A stretch of DNA of 64,000 bases from Gordonia spumicola (GCF_009932475.1 NZ_BJOV01000003.1:620001-684000); one strand, 5' to 3'; shown: positions 37,149 to 46,255, counted from the first letter of the stretch. Notes: generated by a model not told the origin, from the letters alone. Translations and numbers: made by a program.

Positions 37149-37979
37149 GTGACAATGCAGCAAGGCACCGTGTTCGGCGACTACCAGATCGTTTCGCTAC
37201 TCGGTTCGGGCGGGATGGGCGACGTCTATCTCGTCGACAACACCCGTCTCGGCCGTCGTGAGGCATTGAAGGTGATCTCCGGTCACGGCATCGACGACCC
37301 CGCGTACCGCGACCGGTTCATCGCCGAAGCGCGAACCGCTGCGTCGCTCGAACACCCCTCGGTGGTCGTGATCAACGACCTGGGCATCGCACCGGACGGC
37401 AGCCCGTGGTTCACGATGCCGCATCTTCACGGGCACGACCTGCAGACCGGCCGCTACACCGATACCGACCTGATCCGCATCGCGCGGCAGATCGGCGACG
37501 CACTCGACTTCGCCCACTCCCGCGGTATCGTCCACCGCGATGTGAAGCCTGCCAACATCTTTCAGCTCAAAGATGAGAACGACGGGACCGCTCGCGACAC
37601 GGTGCTGCTCGACCTGGGTATCTCGCAGGCAGTCGGCGACAGGTCGGCCGACAGCGGGTTCGTCGGCACGCTTGCGTATTCGGCTCCCGAACTCGTCGAC
37701 GGTCGGCCCGCCTCCCCCGCCAGCGACCAGTACGCGCTGGCGTGCACCCTCTACCAGTTGTGCACCGGGCGGCCGCCCTTCGCACATGCGCAGCCCGCCA
37801 CCGTGATGCTCGGCCACCTGCGGAGGCAGGCTCCTCCGCTGACCGACGTCCACCCCTCGCTGGCTGCCTTCGACGCCGCACTCCGCGGGGCGTTGGCGAA
37901 GAACCCCGCACAGCGCTACCCGAACTGTCGGGCGTTGTCCGACGCCGTCACCCACGCACTCGCGCCGTCGATCCGATGA
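37149..37979 (+). CDS. Soluble Ser/Thr protein kinase with DLG in place of DFG
   Basis: This 276-residue protein is a bare kinase domain without a membrane anchor. It keeps LGSGGMGDVY, Lys41, HRDVKPANI (Asp131) and the activation segment GTLAYSAPE, but the DFG motif reads DLG (Asp155), which still provides the metal-binding Asp. Its numbering matches the upstream kinase exactly, and both share GRPASPASDQYALACT, so they are recent paralogues. I chose the GTG at 37149, with AAAGGA 7 bases upstream, rather than the ATG at 37155. It ends in an ATGA overlap with the pseudokinase gene. Confidence 0.9.
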   Translation: MTMQQGTVFGDYQIVSLLGSGGMGDVYLVDNTRLGRREALKVISGHGIDDPAYRDRFIAEARTAASLEHPSVVVINDLGIAPDGSPWFTMPHLHGHDLQTGRYTDTDLIRIARQIGDALDFAHSRGIVHRDVKPANIFQLKDENDGTARDTVLLDLGISQAVGDRSADSGFVGTLAYSAPELVDGRPASPASDQYALACTLYQLCTGRPPFAHAQPATVMLGHLRRQAPPLTDVHPSLAAFDAALRGALAKNPAQRYPNCRALSDAVTHALAPSIR

Positions 37980-39904
37980 CCATGCAGCCCGGCCACGTGT
38001 TCGCCGGCTACACGATCATCGCCTCGCAGTGGGCCGACGACGTGGGCTCCCGCTACCTCGTCGAACACCCGCATCTTCATCGACGCGAAATCCTCACAAT
38101 CGCCGCAGGTACGTCACGAGGCGATCAGTTCACCAGTCGTGTTCAGGCGGTGGCGGCGTTGTCGCACCGTTCGCTGGTCCGCATCTACAACTACGGCACC
38201 GAGCCCGACGGCACCCAATGGCTCACCACACAGCAGATCCACGGCGAGTCCCTTGCGAGACGGACTCCGTCGCTGGTCGAGATCGGATCGATCGTCTCCG
38301 ACATAGCCGACGCGATCGACCACGTACACAGTCGAGGTCTGTCGCACGGGCGTATCGGACAGTCGACGATCCTGCTCACCGACAAACAGATCGGCGGCGG
38401 CCGGGTGGTCATCGATGGTCTCGCCGATTCGGCGACTGCGTCGGCCGCGCCCGCTCGCTCCAATGATCAGGCGGATCTCGCAGACCTGGCCCGGCGGCTC
38501 CTCATTGCGGCAAGCCCGACCCCCGTCCCCGAGACGGCCGAGGTGGTACTACGACGAGGCTCGGCACTCGAACCTGAACTTCGTTATCCCGACTGCCGTG
38601 CCTTCGCCGCCGAACTCGCCCGGACACTTCCCCGCCAGGAGCCCACGAGACCAGCACCCACGCCACTGATCTCAACAGCCCCCCACCCGATGCCCACCCC
38701 AGCGCAATCGGCGCCGACACAGCTCCGCATCACCCCGACCACTTCGGGCGCACCGAGGAAGTCGAAACGCACGATCGGCCTCGTCGTCGCGATTTCGGCC
38801 GCAGCAGTAGCAGTTGTCGTCGCCGGACTCGTGCTGTGGCCCAGCGGAACGGCCAAGGAGTCTTCTGCCTCCGGGCTGTCCGGGGTCACCGCGATCAGCG
38901 TCGGATCAGGTGCAGCGTCCGGCGGGACCACCGCATGTGCCGTCGCCGACAGGCATGCGTACTGCTGGGGAGACAATTCGAACGGCCAACTCGGCGACGG
39001 CGGAACGACCCGCAGTACCGCTCCGAAGCGAGTCGACGGCGTGTCCGCTGCAACCGACATCGCCACCGGATTCGGTCAGACCTGCGCGGTCGCCGACGGA
39101 GCGCTCCTGTGCTGGGGCCGCGGCTTCCTTGTGTCATCGAAGACGCCCTCGCCCATCGGCGGGCTCAGCGGCGTCGAATCGGTCTCCATCTCGGAGAAGA
39201 CGATCTGTGCGACAGCCACGGGAACCGCCTACTGCTGGGGCGGTGACGACACACCCGCGCCATCGCCTGTAGCCGGACTCCGGCAGGTCACCACGTTGTC
39301 GACCGGTGCCGGGACGACATGCGCCATCGCCTCGGGAGCTCCGTACTGCTGGGGAACCAACGCTAACGGCCAGGTGGGCGACGGTACCGCCACGACATAC
39401 ACCGACCACGAATTGAACGACTCCGACCGCTCGTCACCGACTCGAGTCGCGACGCTCGGCACAGCGTCCACGATCAGCACGCGCGGCGGAACGTCGTGCG
39501 CCGTGGCCGACGGCCGCGCGTACTGCTGGGGGCGAAACGACTCCGGCCAGCTCGGCGACGGCAGCACGAGACATCGTTCCACACCCGTTGAGCTGTCGGG
39601 ACTCTCCGGTGTCACGTCCATCGAGACGTCCGGCTCCAACACGTGCGTCGTCTCGGGCGACGGCGTGTACTGCTGGGGGGCCAATTGGGCCGGTCAGCTC
39701 GGTGACGGCTCGACCGGCGATCAGCGATCGCCGGTCAAAGTCGATGGTCTCGGCACCGCTACGGCCGTGTCGGTCGGCGGCGACGTGACATGCGCGATCG
39801 TCGAGATTCGGGCCGAGTGCTGGGGCGACAACAGGTCCGGCGCTCTCGGCGACGGTTCGTCGAGTACCAGCTCCTCGACTCCGGTGACCGTCATCGCGCC
39901 TTGA
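37976..39904 (+). CDS. Transmembrane pseudokinase with seven RCC1-like repeats
   Basis: Residues 1-240 align with the two kinases before it but the catalytic residues are gone: Lys41 is Thr, the glycine loop reads SQWADDVGSRY, HRDxKPAN reads HGRIGQST, and DFG reads DGL. It cannot be a normal kinase. One membrane span lies at about 266-288. The outer part (about 300-640) has seven RCC1/BNR-like units, each with a Cys pair in the pattern T/S-C-A ... C-W-G, four of them with GQLGDG or GQVGDG. Seven units would make a closed propeller held by disulfides. It is likely a receptor or scaffold for the adjacent kinases. The ATG overlaps the preceding stop. Confidence 0.9.
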   Translation: MTMQPGHVFAGYTIIASQWADDVGSRYLVEHPHLHRREILTIAAGTSRGDQFTSRVQAVAALSHRSLVRIYNYGTEPDGTQWLTTQQIHGESLARRTPSLVEIGSIVSDIADAIDHVHSRGLSHGRIGQSTILLTDKQIGGGRVVIDGLADSATASAAPARSNDQADLADLARRLLIAASPTPVPETAEVVLRRGSALEPELRYPDCRAFAAELARTLPRQEPTRPAPTPLISTAPHPMPTPAQSAPTQLRITPTTSGAPRKSKRTIGLVVAISAAAVAVVVAGLVLWPSGTAKESSASGLSGVTAISVGSGAASGGTTACAVADRHAYCWGDNSNGQLGDGGTTRSTAPKRVDGVSAATDIATGFGQTCAVADGALLCWGRGFLVSSKTPSPIGGLSGVESVSISEKTICATATGTAYCWGGDDTPAPSPVAGLRQVTTLSTGAGTTCAIASGAPYCWGTNANGQVGDGTATTYTDHELNDSDRSSPTRVATLGTASTISTRGGTSCAVADGRAYCWGRNDSGQLGDGSTRHRSTPVELSGLSGVTSIETSGSNTCVVSGDGVYCWGANWAGQLGDGSTGDQRSPVKVDGLGTATAVSVGGDVTCAIVEIRAECWGDNRSGALGDGSSSTSSSTPVTVIAP

Positions 39905-39914
39905 CTCACCCCAC

Positions 39915-39957
39915 TTTGGTGACGTTCTCCGGACTGGCTCCGGAGAACGTCACCAAA
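39915..39957. terminator. Perfect 19-bp bidirectional hairpin
   Basis: Arms tttggtgacgttctccgga (39915-39933) and its complement (39939-39957) enclose a 5-base loop. It lies between the convergent pseudokinase and acyl-CoA dehydrogenase genes, with AAA/TTT at the ends, so it can end transcripts from both sides. Confidence 0.88.
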
Positions 39958-39960
39958 TGT

Positions 39961-41184
39961 TCAGCTGTTCTGACGCTTGCGGATCTCCGCCTTGGCGAGG
40001 GAGTTCTTGTGGACCTCGTCGGGGCCGTCCGCGAAGCGGAGGGTGCGGATAGCGGCGTACGACTCGGCCAGCGGGAAGTCCTGCGAGAGACCGCCCGCGC
40101 CGTGCACCTGGATCGCCTTGTCGAGGATCCACTGGACGGTCCGCGGCGTGGCGATCTTGATCGCCTGGATCTCCGTGTGCGCGCCCTTGTTGCCCACGGT
40201 GTCCATGAGCCACGCCGTCTTCAAGACGAGCAGACGCAGCTGTTCGACGCGGACGCGCGATTCGGCGATCCAGTCGCGGATCACGCCCTGCTCGGCGAGC
40301 GGACGGCCGAAGGCGACGCGACCCGTCGCGCGGTCGCACATCATCTCGATGGCACGCTCGGCGAGACCGATCGCACGCATGCAGTGATGGATGCGGCCCG
40401 GCCCGAGGCGGGCCTGCGCGATCGCGAAACCGGCGCCCTCCGCCGCGATGACGTTCGACACCGGCACCCGGACGTCGGTGAACCGCAGTTCGGCGTGACC
40501 GCCGTGGCTGTGATCGTCGTACCCGAACACCTCCATCGGACGGACCACGTCGAGCCCCGGGGTGTCGCGCGGGACGAGGACCTGCGACTGCTGCGCGTGA
40601 CGCGGCGCCGACGGATCCGTCTTGCCCATGACGATGAAGATCTTGGCGTTCGGGTTCATCGCGCCGGTGATCCACCATTTGCGGCCGTTGATCACGTACT
40701 CGTCGCCGTCGCGCACGATCGACAGTTCGATGTTCGTGGCGTCCGAGCTGGCGACGTCGGGCTCGGTCATCGCGAACGCCGATCGGATCTGTCCCTCCAG
40801 CAGCGGCTCCAGCCACTGGGCCTTCTGCTCGTCGGTGCCGAACTCGTTCAGCACCTCCATGTTGCCGGTGTCCGGGGCGGCGCAGTTGAACACGGCAGGC
40901 GCGAGATGCCCGCTGCGACCCGTGATCTCGGCGAGCGGCGCGTACTGCAGATTCGTCAGACCCGCGCCTCGTTCACCGGGCAGGAAGAAGTTCCAGTACC
41001 CGCGGCTGCGGGCCTCGGCGCGCAACTCCTGCAGGATCGGCGTCGAGTCCCACGCCCACCGGTCGTCGCCTGCGGCGAGCAGCTGGTCGTGGAAGACCTT
41101 CTCGGCCGGGTAGATGTGCGACTCCATGAACGCGGTGACGCCCTCGATGAGGTCCGCGGTCTTCGCGTCGTATCCGAAATCCAT
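39961..41184 (-). CDS. Acyl-CoA dehydrogenase, ACAD10/11 type
   Basis: This 407-residue enzyme begins [20 protein letters not shown] and has [18 protein letters not shown] (FAD contact), [31 protein letters not shown] and [14 protein letters not shown]. These are the hallmarks of the branch that in animals is fused to an aminoglycoside-phosphotransferase-like kinase (ACAD10/ACAD11). Here the kinase is a separate gene 1 base upstream. Recent work links such pairs to breakdown of 4-hydroxy acids through a phosphorylated intermediate; the bacterial levulinate pathway (lva) uses a similar pair. Confidence 0.92.
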   Translation of the reverse strand: MDFGYDAKTADLIEGVTAFMESHIYPAEKVFHDQLLAAGDDRWAWDSTPILQELRAEARSRGYWNFFLPGERGAGLTNLQYAPLAEITGRSGHLAPAVFNCAAPDTGNMEVLNEFGTDEQKAQWLEPLLEGQIRSAFAMTEPDVASSDATNIELSIVRDGDEYVINGRKWWITGAMNPNAKIFIVMGKTDPSAPRHAQQSQVLVPRDTPGLDVVRPMEVFGYDDHSHGGHAELRFTDVRVPVSNVIAAEGAGFAIAQARLGPGRIHHCMRAIGLAERAIEMMCDRATGRVAFGRPLAEQGVIRDWIAESRVRVEQLRLLVLKTAWLMDTVGNKGAHTEIQAIKIATPRTVQWILDKAIQVHGAGGLSQDFPLAESYAAIRTLRFADGPDEVHKNSLAKAEIRKRQNS

Positions 41185-41185
41185 G

Positions 41186-42196
41186 TCAGTTCTCCTTCAG
41201 AGCGGCCAGTCCGGCGTCGAGCAGCGGGAACACGCCCGCACCGACGTCGGCGAAACCCTCGCCGACGGTCTGGCCCTGGCCGAATCGGTAGTAGATGCCT
41301 TCGACGATGCCCGCGAGTTTGAAGCTGGCGAGGGCGAGGTAGAAACTTAAATCGCCGAGATCGCGGCCCGACGCCGCCGCGTAGCGGGCGATCACCTCGT
41401 CTTCCGACAGGTAGCCGGGCGCCAGGTTCACGTCGCTGACGGCGCCCTCGGCGATGGTCGCGAAGCGCGCGTAGACGAGCATCAGGGCGAGGTCGGTGAG
41501 AGAGTCGCCGATGGTGGCGAGTTCCCAGTCGACGACGGCGGCGGGCTTGTCGTCGGGGTCGACGAGCACGTTGTCGAGGCGGTAGTCGCCGTGGACGATG
41601 CCCGGCGTCGCATCCGCCGGGACGCGGTCGACGAGCTTGGCGTACAACGCCTCCATCGTGGGCAGGTCGCGCGTGTGGGCGGCGGCGAACTGCTTGCGCC
41701 ACCGCTCCACCTGGCGTCCGAGGAAACCCTCGGGACGACCGGCGTCGGCCAGTCCGACGGCACTCGGGTCCACCTGGTGCAGGTCGACGAGCGTGTCGAT
41801 GAGCCGTTCCGAGATCGCGCGAGTCCGATCGTCGCCGAGCGCACGCAACTCGTGCTGCGAGCGGTACGGGACGCCGTTCACGTCGGACATCACATAGAAC
41901 GGCGCGCCGAGGACGTCGACGTCGTCGCAGAACGCGTACATGTGCGGGACCGGGACCGGCGTGGGTCCAAGCGCGGACATCATCCGATGCTCGCGGCCCA
42001 TGTCGTGCGCGGTCGCCATCAGCTTCCCGACGGGCGGCCGACGCAGAATCCACGTCGACGCGCCGTCGGAGACGCGGTAGGTGAGGTTCGACTTGCCGCC
42101 CGCGATGAGCGTGGCGGTCAGATCGCTCCCGGCGCCGTCGACGTGCGACGGCAGCCAGGAACCGAGAACCTCGAGATCGAGACCCGGCGTCTCCAT
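41186..42196 (-). CDS. APH/choline-kinase-fold phosphotransferase (LvaA/ACAD10-11 kinase-like)
   Basis: This 336-residue kinase-like protein has SNLTYRV near the N-terminus, the catalytic [16 protein letters not shown] (HxDxxxxN) and [17 protein letters not shown] (metal-binding Asp). This is the family fused to acyl-CoA dehydrogenase in ACAD10/11. In the levulinate pathway LvaA phosphorylates a 4-hydroxyacyl-CoA. The ATG overlaps the MaoC stop (TGATG) and its end is 1 base before the dehydrogenase gene, so the two are co-translated. Confidence 0.9.
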   Translation of the reverse strand: METPGLDLEVLGSWLPSHVDGAGSDLTATLIAGGKSNLTYRVSDGASTWILRRPPVGKLMATAHDMGREHRMMSALGPTPVPVPHMYAFCDDVDVLGAPFYVMSDVNGVPYRSQHELRALGDDRTRAISERLIDTLVDLHQVDPSAVGLADAGRPEGFLGRQVERWRKQFAAAHTRDLPTMEALYAKLVDRVPADATPGIVHGDYRLDNVLVDPDDKPAAVVDWELATIGDSLTDLALMLVYARFATIAEGAVSDVNLAPGYLSEDEVIARYAAASGRDLGDLSFYLALASFKLAGIVEGIYYRFGQGQTVGEGFADVGAGVFPLLDAGLAALKEN

Positions 42197-42648
42197 CAGA
42201 ACACCACGACCGTGACGGTCTCGGCGACGCACACGGGCTTGTCCCCGCCCTCGCGCTCGACAGTCACTCGGGTCACCACCTGGTAGCCGGCGCCGGTCTC
42301 GGTGACCGAGGCGATCTCCACGCCCGCCCTGACGCGGGAGCCGACGGGGACGTTCGCCGGGAACCGCACCTTGTTGCTGCCGTAGTTGATGCCCATGGTG
42401 GTGCCCTCGACCTTGTACACCTGCCACGACAGCATCGGGATCAGCGACAACGTGAGGTAGCCGTGGGCGATTGTCGTGCCGAACGGACCGGACGCGGCCT
42501 TCTCCGGATCGACGTGGATCCACTGATGATCGCCGGTCGCCTCGGCGAACAGGTCGATGCGCTTCTGATCGATCTCCACCCAGTCGGAGTATCCGAGGTG
42601 TTCGCCGACTGCGGCGAGGAGTTCGTCGGCGCCGTTGAGGATGCGCAT
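42196..42648 (-). CDS. MaoC-family enoyl-CoA hydratase/dehydratase
   Basis: This 150-residue hot-dog-fold protein carries the hydratase motif: FAEATGDHQWIHVDPEKA followed by FGTTIAHGYLTLSL, with the Asp and His that activate water. Such R-hydratases add water to enoyl-CoA. It follows the SDR gene by 4 bases and overlaps the kinase gene, within a four-gene operon. Confidence 0.92.
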   Translation of the reverse strand: MRILNGADELLAAVGEHLGYSDWVEIDQKRIDLFAEATGDHQWIHVDPEKAASGPFGTTIAHGYLTLSLIPMLSWQVYKVEGTTMGINYGSNKVRFPANVPVGSRVRAGVEIASVTETGAGYQVVTRVTVEREGGDKPVCVAETVTVVVF

Positions 42649-42652
42649 GGAG

Positions 42653-43408
42653 TCAGTCCTTCGGTCCGCCGGCGACGTACAGCACCTGGCCGGAGACGAA
42701 GCCCGCGCCCTCGCTGGCGTAGAAGCTGACCGCGTGGGCGATGTCGGCCGGCTCGCCGACGCGCTGAACGGGGATCTCGCGTGCGGCCGCGGTCTTGAAG
42801 TCGTCGAACGTGATGCCCATGCGCTCGGCGGTGGCCGCCGTCATCTCGGTGGCGATGAAGCCGGGGGCGATCGCGTTGGCGGTGACGCCGAAGCGCCCCA
42901 GCTCGAGGGCGAGCGTCTTGGTGAATCCCTGCATGCCTGCCTTGGCCGCCGAGTAGTTCACCTGGCCGCGGTTGCCGAGCGCCGACGTCGACGACAGGTT
43001 GACGATGCGACCCCACTTCTCCTTGGTCTGGTGGACCTGGACCTCGCGCGACATCAGGAATGCGCCGCGCAGGTGGACCGCCATGACCGCGTCCCAGTCG
43101 GAGACGGTCATCTTGAAGATCAGGTTGTCGCGGATGATGCCCGCGTTGTTGACCAGGATCGTCGGTGCGCCGAGTTCGGCGGCGACGCGCTCGACGGCGG
43201 CCTTCACGGCGCCCTCGTCGGAGACGTCGGCTCCGACGGCGATGGCACGCCCACCGGCCGCGGTGATGCCGTCGACGACGCTCTGGCAGGCGGCCTCGTC
43301 GAGGTCGAGGACGGCGACGGCGTGACCGTCGGACGACAGGCGGCGAGCCACTTCGGCCCCGATTCCGCGGGCTGCTCCGGTGACGATCGCTACGCGCTGG
43401 GTGGTCAT
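42653..43408 (-). CDS. Short-chain dehydrogenase, FabG-like 3-oxoacyl reductase
   Basis: This is the first gene of the minus-strand operon. The 251-residue Rossmann protein has TGAARGIG (cofactor loop), NNAG, the catalytic Ser in NLSSTSALG, and Tyr-Lys in NYSAAKAG. A preference for NAD(H) is suggested by the Asp in LDLDEA at the end of the second strand. It could oxidise a 3-hydroxyacyl-CoA made by the adjacent MaoC hydratase. The ATG at 43408 has an AGGAG 5 bases upstream; the upstream reading to 43444 is not needed. Confidence 0.92.
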   Translation of the reverse strand: MTTQRVAIVTGAARGIGAEVARRLSSDGHAVAVLDLDEAACQSVVDGITAAGGRAIAVGADVSDEGAVKAAVERVAAELGAPTILVNNAGIIRDNLIFKMTVSDWDAVMAVHLRGAFLMSREVQVHQTKEKWGRIVNLSSTSALGNRGQVNYSAAKAGMQGFTKTLALELGRFGVTANAIAPGFIATEMTAATAERMGITFDDFKTAAAREIPVQRVGEPADIAHAVSFYASEGAGFVSGQVLYVAGGPKD

Positions 43409-43528
43409 GAATGCTCCTTCGATGGTGGATCCGCTGCCATGCATGGTCCGCCGGTGAGCCCGGCGTCGCAGGGCTTTCGCGAGGACACCGTCAACAGTTC
43501 ACCGACGCTCGAGCCCACCAACACCATG

Positions 43529-43544
43529 CTAAGCAAGCGCTTAG
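43529..43544. promoter_or_regulatory. TetR-type palindrome upstream of the SDR operon
   Basis: ctaagcaagcgcttag is a palindrome with 6-base arms and 4-base spacer, 121 bases before the SDR start. The overlapping AGCAAGCGCTTAGT agrees with the KstR2 operator pattern (AnCAAGnnCTTGnT) except at one fixed base. It is probably the site of an acyl-CoA-responsive TetR regulator encoded elsewhere. Confidence 0.55.
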
Positions 43545-43630
43545 TTACTGGTGATGCCCACTATGCCGCACGGTGTGACCCGCGTCAACCACTTCCGTGA
43601 GGATGACTGCCGACACCTCCTCGAACAGCA

Positions 43631-43667
43631 GAGAGCCCCGCACGGACTTCACGTCCGTGCGGGGCTC
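43631..43667. terminator. Hairpin after the AraC-family gene
   Basis: Perfect 16-base arms (43631-43646 and 43652-43667, agagccccgcacggac and its complement) have a 5-base loop. It lies 17 bases beyond the AraC-family stop and before the SDR operon promoter region, so it separates the two units. Confidence 0.8.
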
Positions 43668-43683
43668 TCCGGAGTTCACTGAG

Positions 43684-44751
43684 TCAGGACATGACCTGCT
43701 GGCGGTACTCCACCGGGCCGACGCCGTGACGCGCCTTGAAGCGATTGCGGAAGGTCGCGACCGACCGAAAACCGGACGCGGCCGAGATGTTGCCGATCGG
43801 CAGCCACGGATTGGCGATCAGCATCTCGCGGGCGGTCTCGATGCGCGAGTCCGCGATGCGGGTCGCGAGCGAGTTCTCGGTGTTCTCGAACAACCGGTAC
43901 AGCTGACGACGCGACAGATGCAGTTCCGCGGCGATCGAATCGGGCGTGAAGTCGGGGTCGCGGTGGCGACGCGCGATCAGGTCGAGCGCGGCCTGATGAT
44001 TGAACAGCGAGTCGTCCTGCAGGACGTAGCGGTCGTCCGACGCGAGTTCGGCGAGGGCCGCGGTCACGAGGTCGATGGCGGCGAGTTCGGTGTCGCCCGC
44101 GGGAGCGGGGAGATCCGCGGCCGCGGTGTCGGCGGCGAAGCGCCGGACGAAGCCCGCGGCGGCACGCGACAACGGGCTCCGCGTATTGATCGGACGACGC
44201 GGCTGCTCCGCGATGTAGCGGTGCTTGCCGAGCAGTGCCAGCGGGATGACCAGACCCGACGGGTCGGAGACGGCGGCCGTCGTGAGCTGGAACGGCGTCG
44301 ACGTCGAGACGAACAGCAGGTCGCCCGCACCGTAGGCGTGCTCCTGCGACGCCTGCCGGACCACGGACTTGCCGCGCATCGATGTGACGGTCACCAGGAG
44401 AAGTTCCGACGGGTTGGCCTTGATGCTCTCGGCCGTGCACTCCATGCGGACGGCCGAGTGCAGCGCACAGAAGGTGCCCATCATCGACAGTGCGCGCGAG
44501 TAGCGGACGGCGCGGAACTGTTCGGGGTCGTGCGAGGTGACCTCGATGTCGGTGTTCCACTCCGCGACACCGGCGCTGCCGATGAAGCGGTCGGGGCGCG
44601 CCATGCGCTGACGTTCGATGCCGAGCCGCGCTTCCCAGGCGGCGACGGTACGAGGCGTCAGCTGCGTGCCGAGCGTCATCGCGTCGTGGTTTCGTGCGTG
44701 GGGCGGTCGCGCCGTCACCTGGGCAGGGCGCGTCATATTCATGGTTGTCAT
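43684..44751 (-). CDS. AraC-family transcription regulator
   Basis: This 355-residue regulator has an N-terminal AraC-binding-like domain (PF14525 type, about residues 50-210) and a C-terminal double helix-turn-helix (about 255-350), with FTPDSIAAELHLSRRQLYRLF and ISAASGFRSVATFRNRF. NphR and AlkS-like activators of catabolic genes look like this. Several starts are possible; ATG 44751 has a GAGGT about 9 bases upstream, and a TTG at 44766 adds 5 residues. Its promoter region was hit by the IS element, whose left end is 65 bases from this start. Its target may be the SDR operon downstream. Confidence 0.9.
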   Translation of the reverse strand: MTTMNMTRPAQVTARPPHARNHDAMTLGTQLTPRTVAAWEARLGIERQRMARPDRFIGSAGVAEWNTDIEVTSHDPEQFRAVRYSRALSMMGTFCALHSAVRMECTAESIKANPSELLLVTVTSMRGKSVVRQASQEHAYGAGDLLFVSTSTPFQLTTAAVSDPSGLVIPLALLGKHRYIAEQPRRPINTRSPLSRAAAGFVRRFAADTAAADLPAPAGDTELAAIDLVTAALAELASDDRYVLQDDSLFNHQAALDLIARRHRDPDFTPDSIAAELHLSRRQLYRLFENTENSLATRIADSRIETAREMLIANPWLPIGNISAASGFRSVATFRNRFKARHGVGPVEYRQQVMS

Positions 44752-44807
44752 AAGAGATGACCTCAAAAGTTCGGGGTTTCAAGGTCGGCTTGGGAGGGAG
44801 CCGAGGC

Positions 44808-44815
44808 GGATGCCG
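44808..44815. repeat. Left copy of the 8-bp target duplication
   Basis: GGATGCCG precedes the left IS end and occurs again at 46281-46288 after the right end. Confidence 0.88.
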
Positions 44816-44840
44816 GGGCGTGTCAGATGGTCTGTGTAAG
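44816..44840 (+). repeat. Left terminal inverted repeat of the IS256-family element
   Basis: It begins GGGCGTGTCA and ends TCTGTGTAAG; the right end read in reverse begins GAGCCTGTCA and ends the same. Confidence 0.85.
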
Positions 44841-44873
44841 CGGTGAGGTTCAACCCTGAAGGGAACCGCTGTA

Positions 44874-46238
44874 GTGACTATCAATGATGATGTGAGCGTG
44901 GATGATTCGCGTGCAGATCGACGACAGAAGCAGACCGAGATGGCCAGTGAGTTGGTGGCATCGGGTGCGTTGGATGAGGTGTTCGCTCGTATCGATGCCG
45001 GCGAGCCGGTCGGCGGGCAGGACGGACTACTGAGCTCGCTCCTCAAAGCCACCCTCGAACGCGGCATGAACGCGGAGCTGACCGAGCATCTCGGGTACGA
45101 GGCCGGAGACCCCGAAGCAGCATCGTTTCCGAACTCGCGCAACGGATTCAGCGCGAAGACGGTCGCTTCCGAGGTCGGCGATGTGGATCTGGCCATCCCG
45201 CGCGATCGGGACGGGACGTTCACCCCGATGCTCGTGCGCAAGGGCCAACGCCGCCTCGATGGTCTGGACGCGATGATCGTCTCGCTATACGCGGGCGGGA
45301 TGACGGTCCGCGATATCGCCCACCACCTTGCGTCGACGATCGGCACCGAACTCTCGCACGAGACGATCTCGAAGGTGACCGAGGAAGTCGCCGACGAGGT
45401 CGCGACCTGGCAACACCGTGATCTCGACGCTCTGTATCCGGTGATGTACCTCGACGCGATCGTGGTCAAGATCCGCGATGGCGCACACGTGCGGAACAAG
45501 GCCGCCCACCTCGCCGTCGGCGTGGACATGGACGGGGTCAAACACGTTCTCGGGATTTGGATCCAACAGAGCGAAGGCGCGAAGTTCTGGGCGTCGGTGT
45601 GCGCGGAACTGCGTAACCGCGGCGTACAGGACGTGTTGATCGTGTGCTGCGACGGGCTGACCGGGTTCGCTGAAGCCGTCGAGGCCACGTGGCCGCACGC
45701 AACAGTCCAAACGTGCGTGGTGCATCTGATCCGGGCCTCGATGCGGTTCGTCTCCTACAGCGACCGTAAAGCCGTGGTGCGCTTGCTCAAGCCGATTTAT
45801 CAAGCGCCGACCGAGCACGCTGCCGCGGACGCGTTAGACGCGTTCGCGGACTCGGATATGGGCCGAAAGTACGTGTCGGCGGTTAAAACGTTCCGCGATG
45901 CGTGGGAACGGTTCATTCCGTTTCTGGCGTTTCCACCGGAGTTGCGGCGGGTCATCTACACCACGAACAGTATTGAGTCACTGAACTATCAACTGCGCAA
46001 GGTCACGAAGAACCGGGGGCATTTCCCGAACGACGCGGCCGCGATGAAGCTGTTATGGCTGGCCATCGGCAACATCGAGGACAAACGAGCTCGCGAGCGC
46101 ATCAAGGAACAAGGACTTCCCTCGCACAAACGCAAAGCCGCGGGGCGGCTCGTGGAAGGCGCGGTCACCACGAACTGGAAACGAGCGCTCGAGCAACTCT
46201 CACTGACCTACCCCGAACGTATCGACCATCACCTCTAA
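44874..46238 (+). CDS. IS256-family transposase
   Basis: This 454-residue mutator-type DDE transposase has catalytic Asp194 (YLDAIVVK), Asp260 (CCDGLTGF) and Glu368 (NSIESLN), with the family spacing of 66 and 108 residues. The C-terminal region has the conserved FPNDAAAMKLLWLAIGNIE. The GTG start is 58 bases inside the left end. No frameshift or stop is seen, so it is probably functional. Confidence 0.96.
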   Translation: MTINDDVSVDDSRADRRQKQTEMASELVASGALDEVFARIDAGEPVGGQDGLLSSLLKATLERGMNAELTEHLGYEAGDPEAASFPNSRNGFSAKTVASEVGDVDLAIPRDRDGTFTPMLVRKGQRRLDGLDAMIVSLYAGGMTVRDIAHHLASTIGTELSHETISKVTEEVADEVATWQHRDLDALYPVMYLDAIVVKIRDGAHVRNKAAHLAVGVDMDGVKHVLGIWIQQSEGAKFWASVCAELRNRGVQDVLIVCCDGLTGFAEAVEATWPHATVQTCVVHLIRASMRFVSYSDRKAVVRLLKPIYQAPTEHAAADALDAFADSDMGRKYVSAVKTFRDAWERFIPFLAFPPELRRVIYTTNSIESLNYQLRKVTKNRGHFPNDAAAMKLLWLAIGNIEDKRARERIKEQGLPSHKRKAAGRLVEGAVTTNWKRALEQLSLTYPERIDHHL

Positions 46239-46255
46239 ACCGAACACCTGACCGA

